Origin: JAEXOD01 sp964652025
Lineage (GTDB): Bacteria > Bacteroidota > Ignavibacteria > Ignavibacteriales > Melioribacteraceae
Direction: 5' to 3'
Length of the DNA stretch: 64,000 nucleotides
Assembly (NCBI GenBank): GCA_964652025.1
Contig: CAZYZX010000002.1
Span: 310,001-374,000, forward strand
Below the pieces are notes generated by a model. The model ran no database searches. It had not been told where the DNA came from and was given only the letters and a program-made list of their open reading frames with translations. A program made the translations under genes and the position numbers. Below, piece by piece: positions 56,165 through 64,000 of the stretch; position 1 is the stretch's first letter; each line of letters begins with the position of its first letter.

Positions 56165-56202
56165 CCTTCCTTCTATTTTATGTTTTATAAATAGATCGAA
56201 GG
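56165..56202 (-). promoter_or_regulatory. Hairpin masking the ilvE ribosome-binding site
   Basis: CCTTC (56198-56202) pairs with GAAGG (56165-56169) and TCTATTT (56189-56195) with AAATAGA (56172-56178), with a 2x2 internal loop and a 10-base loop. The 3' arm contains GGAAGG, the ilvE Shine-Dalgarno. The left arm shares CCTT with the long-range helix 56199-56209/56303-56313, so the two cannot form together. Confidence 0.5.
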
Positions 56203-56294
56203 TTTTTGACCGAATGCCCGGATTCTACCGGGCTTAGTAGTGCTAAAAATTTTCCTAAATAAATTAATAATTGGTTAGTTCTTAGTTTTATCAC
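56178..56294 (-). CDS. Leucine-rich leader peptide ORF upstream of ilvE
   Basis: GTG start (or TTG at 56306), 38 residues, TAA 20 bases before the ilvE ATG. Eight leucines and three isoleucines, with a dense patch QLLIYLGKFLALL at residues 8-20 (TTA TTA ATT TAT TTA ... TTA GCA CTA CTA). Composition and position fit a branched-chain amino acid attenuation leader. No clear Shine-Dalgarno, so translation is unproven. Confidence 0.5.
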   Translation of the reverse strand: MIKLRTNQLLIYLGKFLALLSPVESGHSVKNLRSIYKT

Positions 56295-56313
56295 TTTTGT
56301 TCTCAAAAACCTT
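56199..56313 (-). promoter_or_regulatory. Long-range 11-bp helix enclosing the ilvE leader
   Basis: AAGGTTTTTGA (56303-56313) is exactly complementary to TCAAAAACCTT (56199-56209). Between them a smaller perfect hairpin GCCCGG/CCGGGC occurs (about 56217-56234). The helix competes with the hairpin that hides the ilvE ribosome site. Confidence 0.5.
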
Positions 56314-56414
56314 TAATCTAATATTGTTTAATATACAAAATTTAACTCATATTTCAATAAAAAAAAGGTTTTTTTTAGAAATTATTTATTTACAATTAGG
56401 GTAATTATTTTTGA

Positions 56415-57398
56415 CTATGAAGCTTTTAGTTTTTCAATCAGTTTTTTAATATCTTCCGGTAACTCAGAGTCAAAAAACATTTTCTCTTTTGTTTTTGGAT
56501 GAATAAATCCTATTGTTTTAGCGTGTAGTGCTTGGCGGGTTATAATTTGTAATAAGTTATCTACTCTACTTTTTATTTTTGGCAAGTCACTGCCATATAT
56601 TATTTTCCTTCCATTATATGTAGGATCACCAAAAATAGGATGATTTATGCTATTTAAATGTACTCTTATCTGATGGGTTCTTCCTGTTTTTAATTTACAA
56701 CTTATCAAACTGCAAAACTCGTATTCTTCAATAACTTTATAATTTGTTTGAGCATATTTACCAAGCTCTTTATGAACTGTAAATATTTTTCTATCTTTAT
56801 TACTTCTTGTAATATTACCTATTATTTCCCCCTCCTTTTCTTTAAATATTCCCCAACATACTGCCCAATATTCCCTTTCTACTGTGTGCTGTGCAAATTG
56901 CTTTGCTAAAAAAGCATGTGTTTCTTCATCTTTTGCTATTAATAATAATCCGCTTGTATCTTTATCAATTCTATGCACTATGCCCGGCCGCCCTGGTTCA
57001 CTACCTTCACTTAATTTATTTATGTGGTACAATAATGCATTTACTAATGTACCAGTATAATTCCCCAATGCAGGATGTACTACTATGCCTGCTGGTTTAT
57101 TTACTACTAATAAATATTCATCTTCATAAATTATATCCAATGGTATATCTTCGGCTTCTGTATTTTCTGGTCGTGGGCTAATAGGAATTGTAACATCTAT
57201 TATATCTCTTGGCATTACTAAATAATTTGCTTTAACAGGTTTCCCATTAACCTTTACTAATTCTGCCTTAATAAGTTTTTGAATTTTTGTTCGGGTGGAG
57301 TTTTCAATGGAATTTGTTAAATATACATCTATTCTTTCTTTTTTCTTCCCCTCAGTAATTTCTATTCTTATGTTTTTTTCAGTTATTATTTTTCCCAT
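56415..57398 (-). CDS. rluD: RluD-family 23S rRNA pseudouridine synthase
   Basis: A 327-residue enzyme: S4 RNA-binding domain (about 12-70) and RluA/RluD catalytic domain (about 80-325) with the catalytic Asp in HRIDKDTSG and later GRTHQIRVH. It modifies helix 69 of 23S rRNA in E. coli. It overlaps lspA by 20 bases. Confidence 0.93.
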   Translation of the reverse strand: MGKIITEKNIRIEITEGKKKERIDVYLTNSIENSTRTKIQKLIKAELVKVNGKPVKANYLVMPRDIIDVTIPISPRPENTEAEDIPLDIIYEDEYLLVVNKPAGIVVHPALGNYTGTLVNALLYHINKLSEGSEPGRPGIVHRIDKDTSGLLLIAKDEETHAFLAKQFAQHTVEREYWAVCWGIFKEKEGEIIGNITRSNKDRKIFTVHKELGKYAQTNYKVIEEYEFCSLISCKLKTGRTHQIRVHLNSINHPIFGDPTYNGRKIIYGSDLPKIKSRVDNLLQIITRQALHAKTIGFIHPKTKEKMFFDSELPEDIKKLIEKLKAS

Positions 57399-58014
57399 CG
57401 GGCTGTATTTCTATTGTTTCCTCTTGCTCTAAGTCTTTAACGTTTTCGCTTACATTATCTTCTACTTTCTTTTCTTCCTTTTCCTTTTTATTAAAAAACA
57501 ATAATAATACTACACCAATTGAAACAGCACTATCGGCTATGTTAAAAATTGGAAATCTTTCGTATGTTTGTCCAAATAACTTAAAATCAAAAAATTCAAC
57601 ATTTATAAAATCTACTACATGACCATAAAATATTGGTGCATATCCATAAATCACACCATAAAAAACTCTATCTATAAGATTACCAAATGCTCCACCTAAT
57701 ATCAAAGCTAAAGCAAATCTAAATATAAACTTTTCATTTTTTGATAAATAAAGATAATACAATACCCCAATAATTGCTGCAATAGTAAATAAAGATAAAA
57801 ATAACTTTACGCCACTATTCACTCCAATTCCAAATGCCATGCCAGGATTTTCTACAAATGTAATTTGTAGAAAATCTCCTACTACTTTTATACTTTGATG
57901 TTTATCTATTCCAGCAATATTAAAATTTAGAAAAGGGATGTAAATCCCTTTTACTAAAATTTTGGTTATTTGATCTATTATAACAACAACTAACGAATAA
58001 TAAAGAACTTTCAC
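57379..58014 (-). CDS. lspA: Lipoprotein signal peptidase (signal peptidase II)
   Basis: A 211-residue aspartyl protease of the inner membrane with four helices. Family motifs VENPGMAFG, GGAFGNLIDR and FNIADSAVSIG hold the catalytic aspartates. The C-terminal 40 residues form an acidic, charged tail (KKEKEEKKVEDN), longer than usual. It serves the several lipoproteins seen in the window. Confidence 0.95.
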   Translation of the reverse strand: MKVLYYSLVVVIIDQITKILVKGIYIPFLNFNIAGIDKHQSIKVVGDFLQITFVENPGMAFGIGVNSGVKLFLSLFTIAAIIGVLYYLYLSKNEKFIFRFALALILGGAFGNLIDRVFYGVIYGYAPIFYGHVVDFINVEFFDFKLFGQTYERFPIFNIADSAVSIGVVLLLFFNKKEKEEKKVEDNVSENVKDLEQEETIEIQPDGKNNN

Positions 58015-58025
58015 TAATTTACCAT

Positions 58026-58835
58026 CTATTTTTTTTGCATTTTTGTTTTAACTTGTAAACAATGCTGTGTATGTGGCACTGCTTTTAATCTTTCCTTTGG
58101 AATTAATGGACAAGTTGGACATAAATTTTGTGGCTCGTCGATACATTCTATACAAATTCCATAAGTTTTATTTTCAATTCTAACTAACGCATCTTCTAAA
58201 TAACCTAAAAACTTATTTTCTCTTTGAGCCCATAAATATAATTTTTCTCTCTCTTGTGCATCTGTTCCTTGTTCTGCCATGTGCAAGGAGTATGGCGAGT
58301 TTTCGTTAACATACTGACCCGTTGCAGGATCCATCATCTGTTCTTTCAACATTTGTAACTGTTCAATAATTTCTTCGCGCTTTTGTAATATTAACTCTTT
58401 AAACTCGTCTAAGTCTTTTTGTGAATAACCTTTTATCTTTTTCATCTTTCTAGAAGGTGACATCACTTCAATTATATTTTCTCCTTCACTTACATTTTCA
58501 GCTACAGTAGCAACTTTTTCTTCTTCTTTAACGGGTTGCTCTTCCTTCACTTCTATCGGCTTTTCTTCTTTTTTGCTTACCTTTTTCTTAGCCTTTTCTT
58601 TTTTAACTTCTTCTTTCACTTCTTCAACTTTGGTTGCTTTTTTCGTTTTTTTTGGCTCAGCCTCTACTTTTAGCTCTTCCTTTTTAGCTTTAGTTGCTTT
58701 TGTTTTCTTTTCTGTCTTTGTTTCAACAGGTTTGCTTTCTTCTTTTACAGCAACTTTCTCTGCCTTCTTTTTTGTTGTCTTCTCTTTTGAAGTTTCAACT
58801 TTTTCTTCAGTACTTTTTTTTGCACAACGGGCCAT
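58026..58835 (-). CDS. DksA/TraR-type zinc-finger protein with long Lys/Glu-rich N-terminus
   Basis: A 269-residue protein. Residues 5-125 are a low-complexity Lys/Glu/Val/Ala region with KKAEKVAVK-like repeats. From about 135 it is DksA/TraR-like: coiled-coil helices (LDEFKELILQKREEIIEQL) and a C4 zinc finger (CIECIDEP, CPTCP, HCLQV region). DksA binds RNA polymerase; here the conserved finger has extra cysteines. The charged tail is unusual for the family. Lies 17 bases downstream of ileS and 11 upstream of lspA. Confidence 0.85.
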   Translation of the reverse strand: MARCAKKSTEEKVETSKEKTTKKKAEKVAVKEESKPVETKTEKKTKATKAKKEELKVEAEPKKTKKATKVEEVKEEVKKEKAKKKVSKKEEKPIEVKEEQPVKEEEKVATVAENVSEGENIIEVMSPSRKMKKIKGYSQKDLDEFKELILQKREEIIEQLQMLKEQMMDPATGQYVNENSPYSLHMAEQGTDAQEREKLYLWAQRENKFLGYLEDALVRIENKTYGICIECIDEPQNLCPTCPLIPKERLKAVPHTQHCLQVKTKMQKK

Positions 58836-58852
58836 TTTTTCCTCCGTTTATA

Positions 58853-61800
58853 TTATTTTTCTAATTTTTCTATTGCTATAGTACACTTATAGTCTGCTAT
58901 CTCAAATTCTGTTGCGCTTGCATCAATACCCTCTACATGCTGCAATACGTCTGCTAAAGTTTCATTACATATATAATCGGAAAATTTTTGAACATAGTCA
59001 ACTAATTTCTTATCGGTTTTGTATAAAATTTTTATTCTATCTATTATATCTAATCCGCTATCCTTTCTTAAATTTTGTACTCTATTTACAAACTCTCTTG
59101 CATAACCTTCTGCAATTAAATCTTCGCTTAATTCTGTGTCAATTGCAACTGTTATTCCATTATCACTTTCTACTAACCAGCCTTCTATGTTGCTACTCAT
59201 TATTTCAACTTCTTCTAAACCTATAGTTATATTTTGCTCTGAAACAACTATTTCTAATTTACCAGTCTTTTCTAATTCGGCAATTTCTTCTTTAGTTAAC
59301 TCTTTTATTCTATTTCCTAAATCTTTAACAAGCTTTCCATATTTTGGTCCTATTACTTTAAAGTTGGCTTTTGCTGTTTTATTAACTATCGAAGAATCAT
59401 CATCCAATACTTGCAATTCTTTAATGTTAACTTCATCCAATATTACACTTGCCATATTTTCTACTGCTTCTCTTTTTTCCTTTTCCAAAGCCACTATAAT
59501 CTTCTTTAATGGAATTCTTACTTTTAAATTACTTTTTGCACGCATTGCTCTTGTTAAATAAACTATTCTCTGTGCAATATCCATCTTTTCTTCTAATTTT
59601 TCATCCAAATATGTTGGCTTTGGAAATTCTGATAAGTGTACAGACTCGTAATTTTCTAACTTTGTTACATCATTTAAGTTTTTATATATCTCGTCACTTA
59701 TCATAGGTGCAAATGGAGACGCTAACTTGGTTATTGTTATTAAGCATTCATATAATGTTTGATATGCAGCTAATTTATTTTTATTAACTTCGCTTTTCCA
59801 AAATCTTCTTCTATTTCTTCTTACATACCAATTAGATAAATGGTCTATTGTAAAATTAGCTACTATTCTTGCTGCTTTTGTAACATCATATTTTTCCATT
59901 AAGGAATCATATTCTGTAATTAAACTACCTAATTTACTTATAATCCATCTATCTATTTCTGGTCTTTCTTCATATGGTATTAATTCCTCAGCGTGTGTAA
60001 ATTTATCTACATTTGCATATAATGCAAAGAAAGAATAAGTATTCATTAATGTGCCAAAGAATTTTCTTTGTACTTCTAAAACACCATCTTTATCAAATAA
60101 AGTTGGTTTCCATGGTGGGGATGTTGTTACCAAATACCACCTTGTAACATCTGCACCAAATGTATTAAATAATTCGAACGGATCTACTGCATTTCCGCGG
60201 GATTTACTCATCTTGTGTCCGTTCTTATCTAATATAAGCTCGTTAACTAATATATTCTTATATGCTACTTTTCCAAAAAGCATTGTTGCTATTGCATGTA
60301 ATGTATAAAACCAACCGCGTGTTTGGTCTATACCTTCACAAATAAAATCTGCTGGAAAGTTTTGTTCAAACCATTCCTTATTTTCAAAAGGATAATGGAA
60401 TTGAGCAAATGGCATTGAACCTGAATCGTACCAAACATCTATTAGTTCTGGTGTTCGTTTATAAACTTTTCCATTTTTTTCAAAATAGATCTCATCTACA
60501 TATGGCTTGTGCAAATCTATGTTTTCTAAATCTGCAACAGATACTTTTTCCCCATCTCTTAAAACATAACCTTGCTTTAATTCTTCAATACTTCCAACTG
60601 CAAACATATCACCATCATCACTTACCCAAATTGGTAAAGGTGTTGCCCAAAATCTATCTCTACTTAATGCCCAATCCTTATTTTCTTCAAGCCAATTTCC
60701 AAATCTACCAGAACCAACTTCTGGTGGGAACCAATTTATTGTTTTATTTAATTCAATCATTTTATCTGCAATTTGGGTGGTCTTTATAAACCAACTTTCC
60801 CTTGCATAATAAATTACTGGAACATCGTCAAATCTCCAACTAAATGGGTAACTGTGCGTAATTGTTTCTTTACGGTAAAGTTGCCCCATCTCTTTAAGTT
60901 TAATTATTATTCCTGTATCTGCATCTTTTACAAATTGACCAGCAAAATCGGTTATTTCATCTGTAAATGTACCATTCCTTTTTACAGGTTGTAAAAATGG
61001 TAAGTTGTATTTTTTAGATACTTCGTAGTCATCGGCACCAAATGCAGGAGCAATATGTACTATTCCACTACCATCTTCTGTACTAACAAAATCTCCCTCT
61101 ATTACAAAAAAACCTGGTTTATCTACTGTTAAATACTTAAATAACTGGTCATATTTTTTTCCAACTAATTCAATTCCTTTAAATCTATCAACAATCTCAT
61201 ATTCTTCTTTTATTACAGATAGCCTTGCTTCTGCCAATATAAAATATTTATCTTCAACTTTTATTTTAACATAATCAATATCTTTACCCACAGCTAAGCC
61301 AACGTTACTAATTAGCGTCCAAGGTGTAGTTGTCCAAACTAAAAAGTAGGTTTCGCCATCTTTTTTAAGTTCTTCATCTAAAACCTTCATTAATACATAA
61401 ACAGATGGATCTTTAGTTTCTTTATAACCAAGTGCTAATTCGTGGCTAGATAACACTGTTTCACTTCTTGGGCATTGTGGTACAATCTTATAATCTTTAT
61501 AGATTAATCCTTTATCAAACAATTGCTTTAAAGACCACCAAACAGACTCAATATATTCGTTTGTACATGTAATATATGCATCATCTAAATTTACCCAATA
61601 CCCCATTCTCTCTGTCATTTTTTCCCAATCTTTAAGATAGGTAAAAACAGAGTTACGGCAAGCATTATTATATTTTTCTATACCATATTCTGGAATTTCA
61701 CTTTTATTTTTTATTCCAAGTTGTTTTTCTACTTCTATTTCAACAGGTAAACCATGTGTATCCCAACCAGCTTTACGGTTTACTCTATAACCTTTTAAAG

Positions 61801-62017
61801 TTTTATATCTACAAACTAAATCCTTTAAGGTCCTTGCCATTACATGGTGTATACCTGGTCTGCCATTAGCAGTTGGCGGTCCTTCGTAAAAAGTAAATGG
61901 CTTATTTTCCGGTCTGCTGCTAATACTTTTTTCAAAAATATTATTCTCTTTCCAAAACTTTAGTATACTTTCCTCTATAAAAGGATAATCGATTTTTTCG
62001 TTATATTGCTTAAACAT
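58853..62017 (-). CDS. ileS: Isoleucyl-tRNA synthetase, type 2
   Basis: A 1054-residue class I synthetase. ATP-site motifs: GPPTANGRPGIHHV (HIGH equivalent) near 47-60 and KMSKSRGNA. The sequence around HIGH and the absence of a C-terminal Zn-finger extension mark the eukaryote-like type 2 enzyme, the type that tends to resist mupirocin. Editing (CP1) domain intact in length. Part of the punA-ileS-dksA-lspA-rluD run. Confidence 0.96.
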   Translation of the reverse strand: MFKQYNEKIDYPFIEESILKFWKENNIFEKSISSRPENKPFTFYEGPPTANGRPGIHHVMARTLKDLVCRYKTLKGYRVNRKAGWDTHGLPVEIEVEKQLGIKNKSEIPEYGIEKYNNACRNSVFTYLKDWEKMTERMGYWVNLDDAYITCTNEYIESVWWSLKQLFDKGLIYKDYKIVPQCPRSETVLSSHELALGYKETKDPSVYVLMKVLDEELKKDGETYFLVWTTTPWTLISNVGLAVGKDIDYVKIKVEDKYFILAEARLSVIKEEYEIVDRFKGIELVGKKYDQLFKYLTVDKPGFFVIEGDFVSTEDGSGIVHIAPAFGADDYEVSKKYNLPFLQPVKRNGTFTDEITDFAGQFVKDADTGIIIKLKEMGQLYRKETITHSYPFSWRFDDVPVIYYARESWFIKTTQIADKMIELNKTINWFPPEVGSGRFGNWLEENKDWALSRDRFWATPLPIWVSDDGDMFAVGSIEELKQGYVLRDGEKVSVADLENIDLHKPYVDEIYFEKNGKVYKRTPELIDVWYDSGSMPFAQFHYPFENKEWFEQNFPADFICEGIDQTRGWFYTLHAIATMLFGKVAYKNILVNELILDKNGHKMSKSRGNAVDPFELFNTFGADVTRWYLVTTSPPWKPTLFDKDGVLEVQRKFFGTLMNTYSFFALYANVDKFTHAEELIPYEERPEIDRWIISKLGSLITEYDSLMEKYDVTKAARIVANFTIDHLSNWYVRRNRRRFWKSEVNKNKLAAYQTLYECLITITKLASPFAPMISDEIYKNLNDVTKLENYESVHLSEFPKPTYLDEKLEEKMDIAQRIVYLTRAMRAKSNLKVRIPLKKIIVALEKEKREAVENMASVILDEVNIKELQVLDDDSSIVNKTAKANFKVIGPKYGKLVKDLGNRIKELTKEEIAELEKTGKLEIVVSEQNITIGLEEVEIMSSNIEGWLVESDNGITVAIDTELSEDLIAEGYAREFVNRVQNLRKDSGLDIIDRIKILYKTDKKLVDYVQKFSDYICNETLADVLQHVEGIDASATEFEIADYKCTIAIEKLEK

Positions 62018-62050
62018 AATCCCTTTTATTAATGTTAAACATTCTATTTA

Positions 62051-62665
62051 TTATTCTTCGTTAGATTCGTACTTCTTTATTAATTCTCTTTCTGCTTTTA
62101 TTAATTCTCTTAATTTATTTTCAAATTGTTCAGTTTTTGCAGTAATATCTTTTAGTTTAGCCTCTGCCTCTAATAAAATTTTATCTGCTTTTAACCTTGC
62201 CTCTTTTATTGTAAGCTCAACATCTTTATTACTACTAACATCGTTACTAATTACGTTAGTCTTCTGCTCACATAAAGATAATCTCTCTTGCAATCTAAAA
62301 ACTTCGTTAATAGCAAGACCAAAATACCCCATACTTCCTAAACTTATTATCCTTAAAGAATATAAAATGGCATTCTCAGCTGTCATTTCTTCCATGCCAA
62401 AATATAATCTAAAAATAGTTACTAATAAAATAGCAATAAAAACATTGGCAACTATTACGGCAAAAATAATTTTCCCTCCAAATGAATATCCTAACGTTTT
62501 ATTCATTAGATATCCACAAGCAAAAATAAATACCATCAATATAAACCAAACACCATACCCCGTTATTGGATGTTGAACTAAATCTGATTTAATAAAATTA
62601 GATAAGAACAACAAAAACGTAATTAAAGCTGGTGTTAAATAATATATTTTTTTTATCTCATTCAC
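62051..62665 (-). CDS. Membrane protein with C-terminal coiled coil, unknown function
   Basis: A 204-residue protein with four helices (about 8-25, 38-55, 65-85, 98-120) and a cytoplasmic coiled coil (about 122-200; ARLKADKILLEAEAKLKDI). It overlaps punA by four bases (ATGA) and precedes ileS by 33. The coiled coil shares a style with the DivIVA-like protein two genes upstream; a shared complex is speculative. Confidence 0.75.
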   Translation of the reverse strand: MNEIKKIYYLTPALITFLLFLSNFIKSDLVQHPITGYGVWFILMVFIFACGYLMNKTLGYSFGGKIIFAVIVANVFIAILLVTIFRLYFGMEEMTAENAILYSLRIISLGSMGYFGLAINEVFRLQERLSLCEQKTNVISNDVSSNKDVELTIKEARLKADKILLEAEAKLKDITAKTEQFENKLRELIKAERELIKKYESNEE

Positions 62666-63483
62666 AGCTTGCTTACTACCTCTTTTATTATTTTTGTCAT
62701 TTTTGGTTCAGCCTCTGCAGCTGCTGCTAATATTTCCTTTAAATCAACAGGTTTTAACGAATCTGGAAAACATTCATCTGTTACAATACATAATCCAAAC
62801 ACTTTAATCCCCATATGGTTTGCAACAATATTCTCTGGTACGGTAGACATTCCAACTACATCTGCACCTATTGCACGTAAAAATCTATACTCAGCTTTAG
62901 TTTCTAAATTAGGTCCGGCAACAGCAACGTAAACTCCTTTTTGAACTTTAATTTTATTTTCTAAAGCAATTTCCTCTGCCAAAGCAATTAAATTTTTATC
63001 ATAAGCTTCGCTCATATCCGGAAATCTTGGACCAAGCTCATCTTCGTTTTTACCAATTAATGGATTATCCCCAAGCAAATTTATATGATCTGTAATAATC
63101 ATTATATCCCCACGCTTAAACTGAGGATTCATTCCTCCACATGCATTAGAAAGTATTAATGTTTTAACCCCCATCTTTTTCATAACTCTTATTGGATACG
63201 TTATCTGTTGCATGGTGTAACCTTCGTAAAAATGAAATCTACCTTGCATTACAAATACATTTTTATTAGAAAGTGTACCCAATATCAACTTGCCAGAGTG
63301 AGATTCCACTGTACTTAGTGGAAAGTGTGGCAGCTCGGAATAATGTATCTCATGTTCAATTTTAATTTCATTAACCAGACCACCTAAACCTGTCCCTAAT
63401 ACTATACCCACTTCATAATCTTTATTCGTATATTTTCTAATAACTTTAACTGTTTCTTCAATCTTTGCTAATAAGCTACTCAT
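62662..63483 (-). CDS. punA: Purine nucleoside phosphorylase
   Basis: A 273-residue trimeric-type PNP, splitting guanosine/inosine and their deoxy forms by phosphate. Marks: GTGLGGLV, the phosphate His in ESHSGKL, MQGRFHFYEGY, NACGGMN, and the base-binding segment VAGPNLETKAEYR with MSTVPE. Its ATG overlaps the stop of the DivIVA-like gene (ATGA). Confidence 0.95.
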   Translation of the reverse strand: MSSLLAKIEETVKVIRKYTNKDYEVGIVLGTGLGGLVNEIKIEHEIHYSELPHFPLSTVESHSGKLILGTLSNKNVFVMQGRFHFYEGYTMQQITYPIRVMKKMGVKTLILSNACGGMNPQFKRGDIMIITDHINLLGDNPLIGKNEDELGPRFPDMSEAYDKNLIALAEEIALENKIKVQKGVYVAVAGPNLETKAEYRFLRAIGADVVGMSTVPENIVANHMGIKVFGLCIVTDECFPDSLKPVDLKEILAAAAEAEPKMTKIIKEVVSKL

Positions 63484-64000
63484 AGTAATTTCTCCAAAAT
63501 TTTATCAATATTTATATCAGAATTTTTGTAACTATCCAATTCTTCAACATTATCTTCTAATACTTTAATATCTTTACCATCTAAAATGCTTGCTTGGGTT
63601 TCTACTATTGCTTTTAATTTTGCAATTATTGTATTGCGCTCTTCACGTAAACGTATTAAAGATTCTCTTATAGCATTAGCATCTGCTTTAGCTTTCTCAA
63701 CAATTTGACTTGCTCTTAATTCTGCTTCTCTTATTATTAATGCTTTTTGCTTATTTGCCGTTTCTAAAGCTTTACTAGAAGTTTCTTGCGCACTTAATAA
63801 TGTGTTTTGTAAATGTTCCTCTATTTTTTTATATTTTTTATTATTCTCTTTTAAAACTTCATTTTCTTTTTTTAAAGCTTCATTTTCTTTTTGTAAAATT
63901 TCAAATTCTTCTGCTATTCTTTCTAAAAAAGCTGCAACCTCTTCCTTATTATATCCCTTAAACGAAGTGTTAAATTCTTGATTTTTTATATTTAATACAC
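63480..64000 (-). CDS. DivIVA-domain protein (5' end beyond the window)
   Basis: At least 172 residues, open to the right edge; its stop overlaps the punA start. Near the visible beginning SFKGYNKEEVAAFLERIAEE is the DivIVA signature (Phe-Gly-Tyr-x3-EV-x-x-FL). The rest is long coiled coil rich in KEN and EAELRA. DivIVA proteins sit at curved membranes and organise division or cell poles. The start codon is not visible. Confidence 0.85.
   Translation of the reverse strand, partial: VLNIKNQEFNTSFKGYNKEEVAAFLERIAEEFEILQKENEALKKENEVLKENNKKYKKIEEHLQNTLLSAQETSSKALETANKQKALIIREAELRASQIVEKAKADANAIRESLIRLREERNTIIAKLKAIVETQASILDGKDIKVLEDNVEELDSYKNSDINIDKILEKLL

Noticed and set aside
56359..56376. A8-GG-T8 run as a terminator for rluD or a promoter element
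   Set aside because: The pairs are all A-T around a tiny loop and no GC stem supports a terminator.
59136..59561. 141-codon open frame on the plus strand
   Set aside because: Antisense to ileS with no recognisable protein pattern.
1..64000. CRISPR arrays, insertion sequences, integrases, prophage genes
   Set aside because: No regularly spaced repeats, transposase or phage structural motifs were found on either strand.

Overview
The window is AT-rich (roughly 30 % GC by eye) and most probably comes from a member of the Ignavibacteria or a close Bacteroidota/Chlorobiota relative. The main reason is the C-terminal secretion domain, with its NYPNPFNP signature, on three unrelated secreted proteins (31-1140, 15272-16804, 40966-42984). 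This is the form of the type IX secretion (T9SS) sorting domain typical of that group. A type-2 isoleucyl-tRNA synthetase, a NagB/PIG-L fusion and a split transhydrogenase alpha subunit are compatible with it. No phage, insertion sequence, integrase or CRISPR array is visible, so this is ordinary chromosome with an unusually dense set of sensory genes.

Layout. 1-8.1 kb (+): a T9SS-sorted protein, two paralogous exported PepF-type M3 peptidases flanking a GMP-reductase-like gene, and a carboxyltransferase/biotin-carrier pair. 8.1-14.7 kb: a NagB/PIG-L fusion (-), a GH12 glucanase lipoprotein (+), tRNA-Arg(CCG) (-), a cupin (-), and a sigma54-type two-component system whose kinase has a periplasmic CxxCH heme motif (-). 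14.8-19.8 kb (+): a degenerate receiver protein, a nonaheme T9SS-exported cytochrome, a FIST sensor protein and a PAS kinase homologue that lacks the phospho-accepting histidine. 20-23 kb: pntAA-pntAB-pntB. 23-28 kb: ornithine aminotransferase, a YjbQ protein, an S1/P1-type nuclease-like protein, a POT-like transporter and a cell-wall amidase. 28-36.5 kb (-): an AddA-like helicase-nuclease, a giant NtrY-like kinase, a small exported protein and an FN3 lipoprotein. 36.6-39.5 kb (-): pyrR-pyrB-pyrC behind a PyrR-binding leader. 39.5-43 kb: an OmpA protein and a VCBS/FG-GAP T9SS protein. 43-48.9 kb (-): two large PAS kinases, one with its LytS-type membrane sensor split by a frameshift at A8. 49-56.2 kb: membrane pyrophosphatase, an unknown conserved protein, a receiver-cyclase, MlaE, alkaline phosphatase, and ilvE behind a leader-peptide region. 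56.4-64 kb (-): the housekeeping run divIVA-punA-(membrane coiled coil)-ileS-dksA-like-lspA-rluD.

The most interesting points are non-coding or architectural. First, the pyr leader has a PyrR-binding hairpin whose loop contains the Shine-Dalgarno of a 25-codon leader ORF overlapping pyrR by ATGA, which suggests translational control. Second, upstream of ilvE there is a leucine-rich 38-codon leader ORF with two mutually exclusive RNA helices, one of which masks the ilvE ribosome-binding site. Third, a heme-motif kinase, NtrC-type regulator, odd receiver and exported nonaheme cytochrome sit around a 25-bp palindrome and look like a redox-sensing extracellular electron-transfer module. Fourth, there is a possible programmed frameshift in a LytS-type hybrid kinase. 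Fifth, a FIST protein is paired with a His-less kinase. All functional statements rest on recognised motifs and gene context read by eye; no database search was possible.
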